A stretch of DNA of 64,000 nucleotides from Gemmatimonadota bacterium (GCA_027623325.1 JAQBXY010000011.1:21687-85686); one strand, 5' to 3'; counted from the stretch's first letter, positions 17,094-27,159 are shown. A program made the numbers and translations. The notes: generated by a model from the sequence alone, not told the origin.

Positions 17094-20000
17094 GTGAGCT
17101 TCGTCCACCTACATACGCACTCCGAGTACTCCCTACTCGATGGTGCCAACCGCATCGGCGACCTGGTCCGTAAGGCCAAGGCCTTCGAGATGCCCGGCCT
17201 CGCGCTCACGGATCACGGCTGCATGTTCGGCGCGTGGTCGTTTCACAAGGCGGCGAAGAAGGAAGGCCTGAAGCCGATCATCGGTATGGAGGCGTACGTC
17301 GCCCCCGGAGATCGGCGGGATCGTTCCAAGTCCGGGCAGGGCGAGCGCGCCTACTACCACCTGGTTCTCCTGGCCCGCGACATGACCGGCTACAAGAACC
17401 TGGTGAAGCTCTCCTCCATCGGCTACACGCAGGGCTTCTACCACAAGCCCAGGATCGATCGCGAGGTGCTCGCGAAGCACCATGAAGGCATCATCGTCTC
17501 CTCGGCTTGTATGGCCGGGGAAGTCGCCCGACACCTCACTGCGGGCAACCGCTCGGGAGCCCGCGAAGCCGCCGAGTGGTACGCCAACCTCTTCGACGGC
17601 AGGTACTACCTCGAAGTCCAGGCCCACGACTCGCCGGGCCAGGCCGAGCTCAACGACCAGATCTTCTCGCTCGGGGCTGAATTGGGTCTGCCCGTCGTGG
17701 TTACCAACGATTCGCACTTCCTCCAGCCCGAAGACCACGAGGCGCACGACATCCTGCTGTGCATCGGCCTCGGCAAGGATCGTGACGACCCGGCGCGCAT
17801 GAGGTACGACGAAGGCCTGTACTTCAAGAGCGCGGACGAGATGGCGTCCCGCTTCCCGGATCGCCCCGACGTCGTTGAAAACACCCTGAAGATCGCGGAC
17901 CAGGTCGATCTGGTGTTCGAGAAGAAATACTTCCTTCCCGAGTTCCCGCTCCCCGAAGGGCACTCCGACGAAAACGACTTCCTCGAGTACCTCGCGATCG
18001 AGGGAGCGAAGGACCGCTACGGAGATCCGCTCCCACCCGAAGTGCAGGCGCGCTTCGACTACGAGATGGGCGTCATCAAGGGAACGGGCTACGCGGGCTA
18101 CTTCCTCATCACGCAGGACTTCATTCGTTGGGCGCGGGATAACGACATCCCCGTCGGACCCGGTCGTGGTTCCGCGGCGGGATCCCTGGTGGCGTATTCG
18201 CTGGGCATCACGAACCTAGATCCGCTCAAATTCGATCTGCTCTTCGAGAGGTTCCTGAATCCCGAACGGATCTCGATGCCGGACATCGACATCGACTTCT
18301 GTTACGAGCGGCGCGGTGAGGTCATCGAATACACCCGCCAGAAGTACGGCAAGGACGCGGTCGGCCAGATCATCACCTTCGGCACCATGAAGAGCCGGGC
18401 GGTCATTCGCGACGTCGGGCGCGCGCTTGGCTTCGAGCCGTCCGAAACCGACCGGATCGCCAAGCTGATTCCGAATCAGCCCGGCCAGGCGTTCACGGTT
18501 CAGGAGGCGGTGGACGGGCTCAAGGAGGTGAAGGAGCTCTACAAACTCGACGAGCGTCACAAGCAGCTCTTCGACTACTCTATCACCCTCGAAGGGCTGT
18601 CTCGTCACGCGTCCGTGCACGCGGCCGGCGTCGTCATCGCGCCAGGACCCATCGACGACTACGTGCCGGTGAGCGTCCAGACCGGGAAGAACGGCGGTGG
18701 CGAGAACGGCGACGCGATGGTCGTCACCCAGTACGACATGAACTGCCTCGACGAGGCAGGCATGCTCAAGATGGACTTCCTCGGGCTCAAGACCCTCACC
18801 GTCATCCACGACGCGGTCGTGATGTTGAAGGAGCGCTACGGGAAACTCGCGCACCCCGAGACAGGTGAGACGTACGATTCCGTCGACGACATTCCGCTCG
18901 ACGATCCAGCGGTCTACAAGATGCTGGCCCGCGGCGGCAACGCGGGGATCTTCCAGTTCGAGTCGAATCTGGCGAACGACAAGCTCCGCGCCATGCGCTG
19001 CGACCGCTTCGAGGATCTCGTGGCGACGAACGCGCTCATCCGGCCGGGACCGCTCGACTCGGGCATGACCGACGTCTACATCGAGCGAAAGGTCGGACGT
19101 CAGGCCGTGACGTATCCGCACCCGGACCTTGTGAAGGTCTTGGAGCCGACCTACGGCGTCATCGTCTACCAAGAGCAGTTGATGCGGATCGCGTCCGACC
19201 TCGCCGGCTTTACACTGGGCGAGGCCGACGTTCTCCGGAAGGCGGTCGGAAAGAAGATCGCCGAGCTGATCAAGACCGAACTCGAGACCTTCGTCGAGCG
19301 AGCGGTCGAACGGGGCGTCGATCGCCGTACGGCTGCCGATCTCGCGGAGCAGATCGAGACCTTCGGTCGCTACGGCTTCAATCGAAGCCACTCGGCCGCA
19401 TACTCGCTCGTCTCGTATCACACGGCATGGCTCAAGGCGCACTACCCGGCCGAGTTCATGGCCGCCCTGTTGTCTTCGGTGCTGGACACGACCGACAGCG
19501 TCGTGAAGTACATCAGTGCCTGTCGCGAGTTGCCGCGCTATCTCCCGAAGCTCGAAGAGCCCCTCGAGGTTCTGCCACCCGACGTCAACGAGTCGGGGTG
19601 GAAGTTCACGGTGACGTCGAAGGGCAGGATCCGCTTCGGCCTCGGGGCCGTAAAAGGTGTGGGGCACAGCGCGGTACAATCCGTGCTTTCGGCCCGCGCC
19701 GAGGGACGCTTCACCACGCTCTTCGACTTCCTCGATCGTATCGACATCCGAGCGTTGAACAAACGTGCGTGCGAGGCCCTGATCGCGGCCGGCGCGCTCG
19801 ACGCGTTCGGGCACCGCGCCCAACTCCTGGCGGGGCTCGATTCGGCGTACGGCGAGGTCCAGGCGCGGCAGGCTGAGGTCGAGGCCGGACAACGATCACT
19901 CTTCGGTGACGCATCGGCCCTGCCCCGGTCTGCGCCGTCGCTGCCCCGACTTCCCGAGTGGTCGGAGCAGGATCGGCTGGCCCGCGAGAAGGCCGCGCTC

Positions 20001-20684
20001 GGGTTCTTTATTTCCGGGCACCCGCTCGACCGCTACCGAGAGGTGGTGCGGGCCTTCGGGCCTGTCACTTCCGACACCCTCGCGGAACGACCCGGGCAGG
20101 CGGTCGAATTGCCGTGTGTCGTCACGTCGGTCTCGCGTCAGATCGCCCGCCGGGACAATTCGGAGTGGGGCAAGATCACCGTCGAAGACTTCAACGGAAC
20201 CGCGACCGTCCTCGCCTTCCGCGAAGCGTGGCAGACGTACAAAGAGGTCCTGCAGCAGGACGCCGTGGTCCTCGTGTGCGGCAAAGTGAGCGGGAACGAG
20301 CGAGACGAAGAGGACCCTCCGATCTTCCTCGACGCCGCGCGTCTGCTGGAAGACGTGACTGGTGCGGGCGAGCTCGCGATCCAGATCGAACTGGAGCTGG
20401 ACTCCAAGGTCACGGACGCGGCGTTCGGTGAGGCCCGAAAGCTTCTCGCGGCCCATCCCGGTGCTTCACCGGTGTGGATTCAGATCGGTCAGGACAACGG
20501 TGAGCCGGCACCACGACTCCGGTCGCGCAGCCTCACGGCGACACCCGACGCGGAGACCGTGTCCGCGCTCCAGAAACTCTTCGGACTCGGGAACGTGCGG
20601 CTCGTGCGGGCCGTCATCCCACCCATCGACACCAGCGAATCGGATCGACGCCAGTTCTGGCGTGACAAAGCGAATCGAGGCTAG
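17094..20684 (+). CDS. dnaE: DNA polymerase III alpha subunit
   Basis: The replicative polymerase catalytic subunit, 1196 residues. The N-terminal PHP domain begins with FVHLHTHSEYSLLDGANR. The palm includes GPGRGSAAGSLVAY and the catalytic-aspartate motif MPDIDIDFCYERR near residue 400. The finger domain follows (GRYGFNRSHSAAYSLVSYHT). A helix-hairpin-helix region and a C-terminal OB domain (VVTSVSRQIARRDNSEWGK) complete DnaE1 architecture. The GTG start places the PHP domain at the exact N-terminus. A very long antisense frame overlaps it and is a GC-rich shadow. Confidence 0.97.
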   Translation: MSFVHLHTHSEYSLLDGANRIGDLVRKAKAFEMPGLALTDHGCMFGAWSFHKAAKKEGLKPIIGMEAYVAPGDRRDRSKSGQGERAYYHLVLLARDMTGYKNLVKLSSIGYTQGFYHKPRIDREVLAKHHEGIIVSSACMAGEVARHLTAGNRSGAREAAEWYANLFDGRYYLEVQAHDSPGQAELNDQIFSLGAELGLPVVVTNDSHFLQPEDHEAHDILLCIGLGKDRDDPARMRYDEGLYFKSADEMASRFPDRPDVVENTLKIADQVDLVFEKKYFLPEFPLPEGHSDENDFLEYLAIEGAKDRYGDPLPPEVQARFDYEMGVIKGTGYAGYFLITQDFIRWARDNDIPVGPGRGSAAGSLVAYSLGITNLDPLKFDLLFERFLNPERISMPDIDIDFCYERRGEVIEYTRQKYGKDAVGQIITFGTMKSRAVIRDVGRALGFEPSETDRIAKLIPNQPGQAFTVQEAVDGLKEVKELYKLDERHKQLFDYSITLEGLSRHASVHAAGVVIAPGPIDDYVPVSVQTGKNGGGENGDAMVVTQYDMNCLDEAGMLKMDFLGLKTLTVIHDAVVMLKERYGKLAHPETGETYDSVDDIPLDDPAVYKMLARGGNAGIFQFESNLANDKLRAMRCDRFEDLVATNALIRPGPLDSGMTDVYIERKVGRQAVTYPHPDLVKVLEPTYGVIVYQEQLMRIASDLAGFTLGEADVLRKAVGKKIAELIKTELETFVERAVERGVDRRTAADLAEQIETFGRYGFNRSHSAAYSLVSYHTAWLKAHYPAEFMAALLSSVLDTTDSVVKYISACRELPRYLPKLEEPLEVLPPDVNESGWKFTVTSKGRIRFGLGAVKGVGHSAVQSVLSARAEGRFTTLFDFLDRIDIRALNKRACEALIAAGALDAFGHRAQLLAGLDSAYGEVQARQAEVEAGQRSLFGDASALPRSAPSLPRLPEWSEQDRLAREKAALGFFISGHPLDRYREVVRAFGPVTSDTLAERPGQAVELPCVVTSVSRQIARRDNSEWGKITVEDFNGTATVLAFREAWQTYKEVLQQDAVVLVCGKVSGNERDEEDPPIFLDAARLLEDVTGAGELAIQIELELDSKVTDAAFGEARKLLAAHPGASPVWIQIGQDNGEPAPRLRSRSLTATPDAETVSALQKLFGLGNVRLVRAVIPPIDTSESDRRQFWRDKANRG

Positions 20685-20708
20685 CAGCCCAATGGAGAGC
20701 CGTCCCAC

Positions 20709-22268
20709 ATGAACACCCGTCAGATCCTGACTTCGCTCGGCATTGAAGACGACAACCCCGGCGGTTTCGCTGGGGAATGGGTCGGGTCGGGCCCCACCCT
20801 CGAGGTCCACACTCCCGTCGACGGGAGTCGGTTGGCGAGTGTGCGCGAAGTGACCGAGGCCGAATACGACGCCATCGTCGACAAGGCGCATCAGGCCTTT
20901 CTGGTGTGGAGGAAAGTGCCAGCGCCGAAGCGCGGGGACATCGTCCGTCAGCTCGGGAATCGCCTCCGCGAGAAGAAGGTCGAGCTGGGTGCCCTGGTGA
21001 CGCTCGAGATGGGCAAGATCAAGACGGAGGGTCAGGGCGAGGTCCAGGAGATGATCGACATCTGCGACTTCGCGACGGGTCTATCCCGCCAGCTGTACGG
21101 GCTGACGCTCGCCAGCGAGCGCCCCGACCATCACATGCGCGAGCAGTGGCACCCGCTCGGCGTCGTGGGGGTCGTGAGCGCCTTCAACTTTCCGGTCGCA
21201 GTCTGGAGCTGGAACGCGGCGCTCGCCGCCGTGTGCGGCGACACAACGCTGTGGAAGCCGTCGGAACGCACGCCGTTGACGGCGATCGCGGTCACGAAGA
21301 TCGCCGCGGAGGTCTGTCGGGAGAACTCGGTCGACCCGGCGATCTTTTCGCTCGTTGTGGGCGAGGGCGGCACGATCGGTGAACGAATGCTGAACGACGT
21401 GCGCGTGCCCCTCGTGTCCGCGACGGGCTCGTGTCGCATGGGCCGCCGTGTCGCGGAGGTCGTCGGCAAGCGCCTCGGCCGCTCGATCCTCGAGCTCGGC
21501 GGCAACAACGCCATCGTCGTCACACCCCACGCGAACCTCGGGCTCGCGCTTCCGGCCATCGTCTTCGGCTCCGTCGGGACGGCCGGTCAGCGCTGCACGA
21601 GCACCCGCCGGATCATCGTGCACCGTTCGGTGAGAGAGAAGCTCGTGGCCCGCCTCGTGAAGGCCTACGAAGGCGTGCGGATCGGGAACCCACTCGCGGA
21701 CGACACGCTCATGGGTCCGCTCCTGAACCAGGGGACGGTCGACGCGATGATGGCCGCACGCCGCAAAGTGGTCGAGGAGGGCGGCGAGATCCTCTACGGG
21801 GGCGAGATCCTCGAGGGTGACGCGTACCCGGGCGGCTTGTACGTGACCCCGTGTATCGCTCGCGCCGAGAATCAGTACTCGATCGTGCAGGACGAGACCT
21901 TCGCGCCGATCCTCTACATCATCGAGTACGGCAGCGCCGGAGCCTCGCCTGCCGAAGCGATTGAAGAGATCGAAGAAGCGGTGGCCATCCACAACGCCGT
22001 CCCGCAGGGTCTGTCGTCGTCGATCTTCACGGACAACTTCCGCGAGGCCGAGTACTTCCTTTCCCACCGCGGAAGCGACTGCGGCATCGCGAACGTGAAC
22101 ATTGGCACGTCAGGCGCCGAAATCGGTGGTGCGTTCGGAGGAGAGAAGGAAACCGGTGGCGGGCGTGAGTCGGGATCGGACGCATGGAAGGCCTACATGC
22201 GCCGCCAGACCAACACGGTCAATTGGAGCACCGAACTCCCGCTGGCGCAGGGGATCTCCTTCGGGTAA
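20709..22268 (+). CDS. amaB: ALDH7-family aldehyde dehydrogenase (piperideine-6-carboxylate dehydrogenase type)
   Basis: A 519-residue NAD(P)+-dependent aldehyde dehydrogenase resembling the alpha-aminoadipic semialdehyde / piperideine-6-carboxylate dehydrogenase group, which acts in lysine breakdown. The catalytic Cys296 is in GTAGQRCTSTRR, the general-base glutamate in ILELGGNNAIVV, and the substrate-binding GVVGVVSAFNFPVAVWSWN and C-terminal GGAFGGEKETGGGRESGSD stretches are typical of ALDH7. It follows dnaE by 24 bp with GGAGAG before the ATG, though there is no functional link. The lysine assignment is by family resemblance only. Confidence 0.85.
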   Translation: MNTRQILTSLGIEDDNPGGFAGEWVGSGPTLEVHTPVDGSRLASVREVTEAEYDAIVDKAHQAFLVWRKVPAPKRGDIVRQLGNRLREKKVELGALVTLEMGKIKTEGQGEVQEMIDICDFATGLSRQLYGLTLASERPDHHMREQWHPLGVVGVVSAFNFPVAVWSWNAALAAVCGDTTLWKPSERTPLTAIAVTKIAAEVCRENSVDPAIFSLVVGEGGTIGERMLNDVRVPLVSATGSCRMGRRVAEVVGKRLGRSILELGGNNAIVVTPHANLGLALPAIVFGSVGTAGQRCTSTRRIIVHRSVREKLVARLVKAYEGVRIGNPLADDTLMGPLLNQGTVDAMMAARRKVVEEGGEILYGGEILEGDAYPGGLYVTPCIARAENQYSIVQDETFAPILYIIEYGSAGASPAEAIEEIEEAVAIHNAVPQGLSSSIFTDNFREAEYFLSHRGSDCGIANVNIGTSGAEIGGAFGGEKETGGGRESGSDAWKAYMRRQTNTVNWSTELPLAQGISFG

Positions 22269-22283
22269 AGGCCAGGTCTCGGA

Positions 22284-23195
22284 CTACCTGGCGGGCCGGG
22301 CGCTCTCCCTCGTGGGTGAGATGCGCCCCACCCTGAACGAGGTCAGCCGGTAGATGTAGTCGTTCGCAGCCGTGCGGCCCCAACGATCCGCCTGGCCCGT
22401 GCCGACGGAGATGTCCGCCAGAACCGCCCCCTCAGCGGAGTAGGCGATCGTTCCGCCACCGCGCTCCAACGCGGCGATCGAGTCACCTTCCGGCAGGAAG
22501 CCTGAGGCGACCAGATTGGACAGCTCGGATAGGATGCCCACGATCACCGTCGGGCTGGCCGCATCGCCGCCTTCGAAGCTCCAGGCGCTGTCACCACGCA
22601 GCAACGTATACGCATCACCGTCCCGCTCCACCGCGATCCGGACGACATCAGCGGTATCCGTGCGCACCATCACGCGATCCCGCCAGTCATCCACTCGCCG
22701 GATCACCTGTCCCAGGAGATCGCCGTGGAGTAGATAGACCGCGTCGTCCGCGGGCGTGCGGACATAGGCCGTTCCGAATCCGCGGCCGCGACGGCCCAGC
22801 AGCAAGGAACGGGGAGCGCCGTTCAGATCGAACGTGACCTTCACGGCCACGCCTTCGGACACACCCATGCGCTCGTGGTTGTCGGGGTTCGTGGCGATTA
22901 CATCTCCGACGCGCAGGTCGGGGAGAATGGCCAGGAGGAGTTCGACGGCCTCAGGGTCTGCAGGAAAACCGTTGGCCGTCCAGCTATCCCCGTTCCGCAG
23001 CAGTGCGATCGGGCCGTCCGGTCCTTCGATGTGCACGGCGTCGACCACGTCTGCCTCGAGGCCGTCCAGGAAGTGCGTGATCTCCCCGGAGGCCGAGATG
23101 GTCCCTGCCCCGCCCGAGAAGAGCGCGGCAGCCAGCCATGCGACTACGGAAATCGCGAGTCCTCCGACCAGCAGCTTCAGCGTGCGTTCGGTCAT
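22284..23195 (-). CDS. DUF4340 domain protein of a Gld-type ABC system
   Basis: 303 residues with one N-terminal membrane anchor (about residues 8-26), then a repetitive beta-rich extracytoplasmic domain typical of DUF4340: IHIEG/IALLRNGDSWTANGFPADPEAVELLL, then RIAVERDGDAYTLLRGDSAWSFEGG. It is the last gene of the operon and its ATG overlaps the stop of the permease/GldG gene by 4 bp. DUF4340 proteins recur next to GldA/GldF/GldG-like genes; their function is not established. Confidence 0.82.
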   Translation of the reverse strand: MTERTLKLLVGGLAISVVAWLAAALFSGGAGTISASGEITHFLDGLEADVVDAVHIEGPDGPIALLRNGDSWTANGFPADPEAVELLLAILPDLRVGDVIATNPDNHERMGVSEGVAVKVTFDLNGAPRSLLLGRRGRGFGTAYVRTPADDAVYLLHGDLLGQVIRRVDDWRDRVMVRTDTADVVRIAVERDGDAYTLLRGDSAWSFEGGDAASPTVIVGILSELSNLVASGFLPEGDSIAALERGGGTIAYSAEGAVLADISVGTGQADRWGRTAANDYIYRLTSFRVGRISPTRESARPAR

Positions 23196-25417
23196 GGCAG
23201 TACCTCACGCCAGCGCGCCTCGGCCCGACGGCGGCGGCCCGTGATCCGGACGAAACCGACCAGCACGAAGAGCAGCGGGACACCGAGCAGATTGCCCCAC
23301 TTCAGGAGATCGCGGGTCATGTCCGAAGAGAACGAGAGCCCCGGGGGCGTACGGTCCTTCGACCGGATGTTGATGAGCGCCTCATCGCGCGCGAGCCAGT
23401 CGATCGCGTTCGCCAGAAAGACCAGGTTCCCTGGATTGGCCCCCAAGTACTGCGCTTCGGCGAGCGAAGCATCCCCGACGACGATGAGCCGGCCCGATGC
23501 ATCGCCCGCGCCGGGAAGCACGGAAGCCGCGACGACCCGGACGCCCAGCTCTTCTTCGGTATATACCCAGTCCTGGTCCGGGGAGATGGGAGCAGCCCTG
23601 GGGTGTACGGCCCCGTTTTCGCTCGTCTGCCAAAGGGCTGTGACGCCGGTCGCTCCCGGATCGATGGCGAGAGGTGCGGCCCAGCCCAACGTGAGCGAAT
23701 TGATGCCGTTCGTGACGGAGTGATCACCCGCGGGCACAACGATGGGCCAGAGCGGATAGGGCGCGATCACGCTGAACAGCCCCTGTCGACCGAGCGATAC
23801 CCGTTCGCTCGAGGCAAGATCGACGACGAGTCCAGGCACAAACGTGATACCACGTGCCGCGAGCAGGTCCTCGAGTCCGGAGGAGATCGGCGTCGGGACG
23901 GGTGACTGCGCGTTCAACATGATCGGCTCTGCGAGCACCAGGACGGCGCCACCCCCGTCCATGAACGCACGAACACGTGCCTGGGCTGCGGGGTCGAGTG
24001 GCTGCATCGGGCCCGCGATGACCAGAACCTCGGTCGAGTCTCGGCCAATGTCCTCCGCAGAGTCCCCCGCGATGTCGATCGTGCGGAGTTGGTACCGGTC
24101 GGCGAGACCCTCACGAAGCCCCGGAATGTCGTTTGAGCCCTTGGCTCCGAAACCGCCCACGAAGGCGATACCCGGTCGCTCCTCCGTCGTCATGCGGTGG
24201 ATCTGCGAGGCGAGGCGGAACTCGAGGTCGTCGGTCCTCTGGATGAGAGGAGTGACCTCGATATCCTCCGCGTACACCACCGCGAATCCGTAATAGCCCT
24301 GGCGAACCTCGAAGTTGTCTTCGCGGAGGACGTTGAACTCGACGGGATAGATGCCCATCGCCGCGGCCTCGGTAGCCGCGTCCGGATCGCGCTCCGGGTC
24401 GACATCACTCACCAAGAGGTTGCCGTTCGACGCCCGTCGCATGTCCGCGAGGAGGTCACGAACGTCTCGGAGCTGGAGCTGCACCTCGGGCGGGAGTTCG
24501 GACGACGCAAACAGCTTGATCTGAACGAGGTCGTCCAGATCTCGGAGTAGATCCTTCGTCCCCGAAGACAGCGTGTAGAGGTTGTCCGCGGTCAGATCGA
24601 GGCGACCTCGGACCCGACTCCCCAGCAGGTTGAGAACGATCACAAGCACCACGACGACGCCTGTGCCCCAACGTAACCGACGGTGTTCCGGTCGCACTCT
24701 ACTCAGGCGTTCCCTCGCGATCGCCTGAAGGGCCAGCACCAGGAAGAGTCCGGCCGTAGATATGAAGTACAGCACGTCCCGAAGATCGATGACTCCGCGG
24801 GCGACGTTCTCGAAGTGGCCCACGACAGACAAGCGTGCGAGCAGCCCGGCCCAACTCGGCGGCAGGCCGATCTGGACGATGGGCAGTCCGATGAGAAAGA
24901 GCGTGAAGCTCATTGCCGCGGCGACGATAAACGCGGTGATCTGATTCCTGGTGAAACTCGACGACCACACGCCCACCGCCGTCAGCTGGGCCGACAGCAG
25001 CGCCGCACCGACGTATTGAGCCAGAACGATTCCCGGGTCCGCCTGCGACACGAGCAGCACTCCGATCGCGGTCGGAAGCGTGCCTGCGAGGGCGAGGAGG
25101 ACGAAGGCCCAAACGCCCAGGAACTTGCCGAGCACGAGTTCCAGTTCGGTCACCGGCTGCGCCAGCAGCCAGTCGAGCGTCTTGCCGCGGCGTTCTTCTG
25201 CGAGCGTGCGCATAGTGGCGGCGGGAATGAACACCGCGAACAGCACGGGCAGCAGATCAAAAATCGGCCGCAGCGACGCAATGCTCGCGCCGTACATCAT
25301 CCGAAAGGCAAGGAAGAGCGACAGGCCGAGGAAGGCGACGATGAGCACATAGGCGGTCGGCTGATCGAAGTAGCCCCGGAGCTCTCGCCTCGCGACTGTG
25401 AAGACGCGGGTTGTCAT
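23192..25417 (-). CDS. ABC-2 permease fused to a GldG-like substrate-binding domain
   Basis: 741 residues joining two proteins that are separate in gliding bacteroidetes. Residues 1 to about 235 form a six-helix ABC-2/GldF-type permease (VARRELRGYFDQPTAYVLI at the start, LLAQPVTELELVLGKFLG in the middle). Then comes another helix and a large extracytoplasmic GldG/IFT52-like domain (NLYTLSSGTKDLLRDLDD, then GIAFVGGFGAKG), and a final C-terminal helix. The substrate is unknown; such systems occur in non-gliding bacteria too, so motility is not implied. ATGA overlaps occur at both ends of the gene. Confidence 0.88.
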   Translation of the reverse strand: MTTRVFTVARRELRGYFDQPTAYVLIVAFLGLSLFLAFRMMYGASIASLRPIFDLLPVLFAVFIPAATMRTLAEERRGKTLDWLLAQPVTELELVLGKFLGVWAFVLLALAGTLPTAIGVLLVSQADPGIVLAQYVGAALLSAQLTAVGVWSSSFTRNQITAFIVAAAMSFTLFLIGLPIVQIGLPPSWAGLLARLSVVGHFENVARGVIDLRDVLYFISTAGLFLVLALQAIARERLSRVRPEHRRLRWGTGVVVVLVIVLNLLGSRVRGRLDLTADNLYTLSSGTKDLLRDLDDLVQIKLFASSELPPEVQLQLRDVRDLLADMRRASNGNLLVSDVDPERDPDAATEAAAMGIYPVEFNVLREDNFEVRQGYYGFAVVYAEDIEVTPLIQRTDDLEFRLASQIHRMTTEERPGIAFVGGFGAKGSNDIPGLREGLADRYQLRTIDIAGDSAEDIGRDSTEVLVIAGPMQPLDPAAQARVRAFMDGGGAVLVLAEPIMLNAQSPVPTPISSGLEDLLAARGITFVPGLVVDLASSERVSLGRQGLFSVIAPYPLWPIVVPAGDHSVTNGINSLTLGWAAPLAIDPGATGVTALWQTSENGAVHPRAAPISPDQDWVYTEEELGVRVVAASVLPGAGDASGRLIVVGDASLAEAQYLGANPGNLVFLANAIDWLARDEALINIRSKDRTPPGLSFSSDMTRDLLKWGNLLGVPLLFVLVGFVRITGRRRRAEARWREVLP

Positions 25418-26352
25418 GAGCCCACCTCCACGTCGTCCGCGGTCAGATCCCGGAAGAGCTGCTCCAGGCTGGCCCTCTCGCGATGGAGTTCCCACAGCGT
25501 CCACCCTCGGTCCCGCGCCATCGCGAAGATCTCAGGTCGCAACTCGTCCTTCGCGCTCGATTCGAGCACCACCCGCACGCGGCCATCGATCGACTCCGAC
25601 GTGTGTCCCGAGACCCCGCCAAGAGCCGCGAGCCCGTCGGCGACACCCTCTCCTTCGGCCTCGACGATGTAGCGTACGTGGCCCGCGGCCTGGGAGACCA
25701 GATCTCCGACGCGACCCTCGGCGGCGAGACGTCCCTGCCGCAGGATCACGAGGCGCGAGCAGGTAGCTTCAGCCTCCTGCATCACGTGTGTACTCAGCAG
25801 CACCGTTCGCTCGCGGCCCAGCGAACTGACGAGGCGACGGATCTCGACACGCTGGTTGGGGTCGAGGCCCTCCGTCGGCTCATCGAGAATCAAGAGTTCG
25901 GGCCGGTGCAGGATCGCCCCCGCGAGACCGATCCTCTGGCGATACCCTTTGGAGCATTCACCTATGGGCCGATAGAAGACCGAGGCCAAATCCGTCTCAT
26001 CGACGGCGTCCGCGACGCCGGAGCGGGTCTCGGCGTCGGAGAGGCCCCTCAACTCCGCTACGTAGTCGAGGTATTCCGACACGAGGAGCTCATCGTAGAG
26101 CGGGTTGGCTTCGGGCAGATACCCGATTCGGCGTTTCGCCTCCGTGAGCCCTTCGTCGATCGGCACACCATCGAAGTGGACCGCGCCCACGTCGGGCTGC
26201 AGGGTCCCGGTGATCATCCTCATCGTCGTCGTCTTCCCCGCACCGTTCGGCCCGAGAAAGCCCACGACCTCCCCCCGTGCGACTTCGAAGGTGAGGTCGT
26301 CGACGGCGACCACGTCGCCGTATCGCTTCGTTACCCCTTCCACCTTGATCAT
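25414..26352 (-). CDS. ABC transporter ATP-binding protein (GldA-like)
   Basis: A 312-residue ATPase: Walker A GPNGAGKTT at about residue 35, a Q-loop region, signature CSKGYRQRIGLA, Walker B ELLILDEPTEGLDP, and an H-loop histidine in STHVMQEAE. The C-terminal extension after about residue 215 is typical of ABC-2 exporters. First gene of the operon with the permease/GldG fusion and the DUF4340 protein. Two tandem 20-bp repeats lie 30 bp upstream of the start. Confidence 0.93.
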   Translation of the reverse strand: MIKVEGVTKRYGDVVAVDDLTFEVARGEVVGFLGPNGAGKTTTMRMITGTLQPDVGAVHFDGVPIDEGLTEAKRRIGYLPEANPLYDELLVSEYLDYVAELRGLSDAETRSGVADAVDETDLASVFYRPIGECSKGYRQRIGLAGAILHRPELLILDEPTEGLDPNQRVEIRRLVSSLGRERTVLLSTHVMQEAEATCSRLVILRQGRLAAEGRVGDLVSQAAGHVRYIVEAEGEGVADGLAALGGVSGHTSESIDGRVRVVLESSAKDELRPEIFAMARDRGWTLWELHRERASLEQLFRDLTADDVEVGS

Positions 26353-26382
26353 CGGCCTCTCGAACTCAACGCGTTGCTCCTT

Positions 26383-26422
26383 TCAACAACATTTCAATGG
26401 CGTCAACAACATTTCAATGGCG
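26383..26422. repeat. Two tandem copies of a 20-bp repeat
   Basis: TCAACAACATTTCAATGGCG is repeated exactly, head to tail, in the 90-bp gap between the DUF72 gene and the GldA-like gene. It is AT-richer than the surroundings and sits where the promoter of the ABC operon should be. On the minus strand each unit contains CATTGAAATG, a perfect 10-bp palindrome, so it may be a paired operator. Confidence 0.7.
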
Positions 26423-26442
26423 CGCGCGGCGCGGCTTGGTCG

Positions 26443-27159
26443 TCACCCGGCTCGTCCCTCGAAGACTTCGCGAAACTCCGAGGCCATCCTCGGACCGGCT
26501 CCCTCATCCTCGTGCTTGAAGAACACGAACACCTTCTCCCAGGACGTTTCACGGATCTGGTCAGCCCAACGACGCAAGTCGTCGGCTTTGTAATCGGGCC
26601 TTCTCAGGCGCAGGTACCCCCACGGTGCGGTATCCACGATGGGCTCGTCCTCCGCACCCTCGTCGGCGTCCGCACACACCCACGCCATCCCTCGGGCGCG
26701 GAGAAGCCCATGAATCTCGTCATCATTCCAGCTCTCATGCCGGAACTCGAACGAGGCAGGGGTGCCCTCCGGGAGCATCTCGAGAAACGACGCGAGACGC
26801 TCGCCATCCTTCTTAAGATTCGGCGGGAGTTGGAAGAGCACGACGCCCAGCCGTTCGCCCAGTGTTTGGATGGTGGAAAGTAAATATTCCGTTGGCTCAC
26901 GCGCCTCGGCTTTCATGCGGGTGAAGTGCGTAATGCGGCGTGAGGCCTTGATCGAGAATCGGAAGTCGGCCGGTACCTGGCTGGCCCAGGACTCGAGCAC
27001 CGATGCTTTGGGCAAACGGTAGAACGTGTTGTTGATCTCGACCGCGTTCAGACGCTCCCCGTAGTAGACGAGCATGTCCTTGGCGGAGAGGTCCTCCGGG
27101 TAGAAGCTCCCCTTCCACTCCTTGTAGCTGTACCCGCTGGTCCCTACGAAAAGCTGCAT
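26443..27159 (-). CDS. DUF72 family protein (YecE-like)
   Basis: 238 residues with the DUF72 TIM-barrel signature: FVGTSGYSYKEWKGSFYP at the N-terminus, then YGERLNAVEINNTFYRLP, FRFSIKASRRITH, LFQLPPNLKKD and YLRLRRPDYK. The family is cytosolic and of unknown activity. Its length matches family members. It may be transcribed just upstream of, and with, the ABC operon. Confidence 0.9.
   Translation of the reverse strand: MQLFVGTSGYSYKEWKGSFYPEDLSAKDMLVYYGERLNAVEINNTFYRLPKASVLESWASQVPADFRFSIKASRRITHFTRMKAEAREPTEYLLSTIQTLGERLGVVLFQLPPNLKKDGERLASFLEMLPEGTPASFEFRHESWNDDEIHGLLRARGMAWVCADADEGAEDEPIVDTAPWGYLRLRRPDYKADDLRRWADQIRETSWEKVFVFFKHEDEGAGPRMASEFREVFEGRAG

Noticed and set aside
18216..19892. 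558-codon open frame antisense to dnaE
   Set aside because: The sense strand is unambiguous DnaE; the antisense product has only biased composition.
26383..26422. Start of a CRISPR array
   Set aside because: Only two abutting copies without spacers, and no cas genes nearby.
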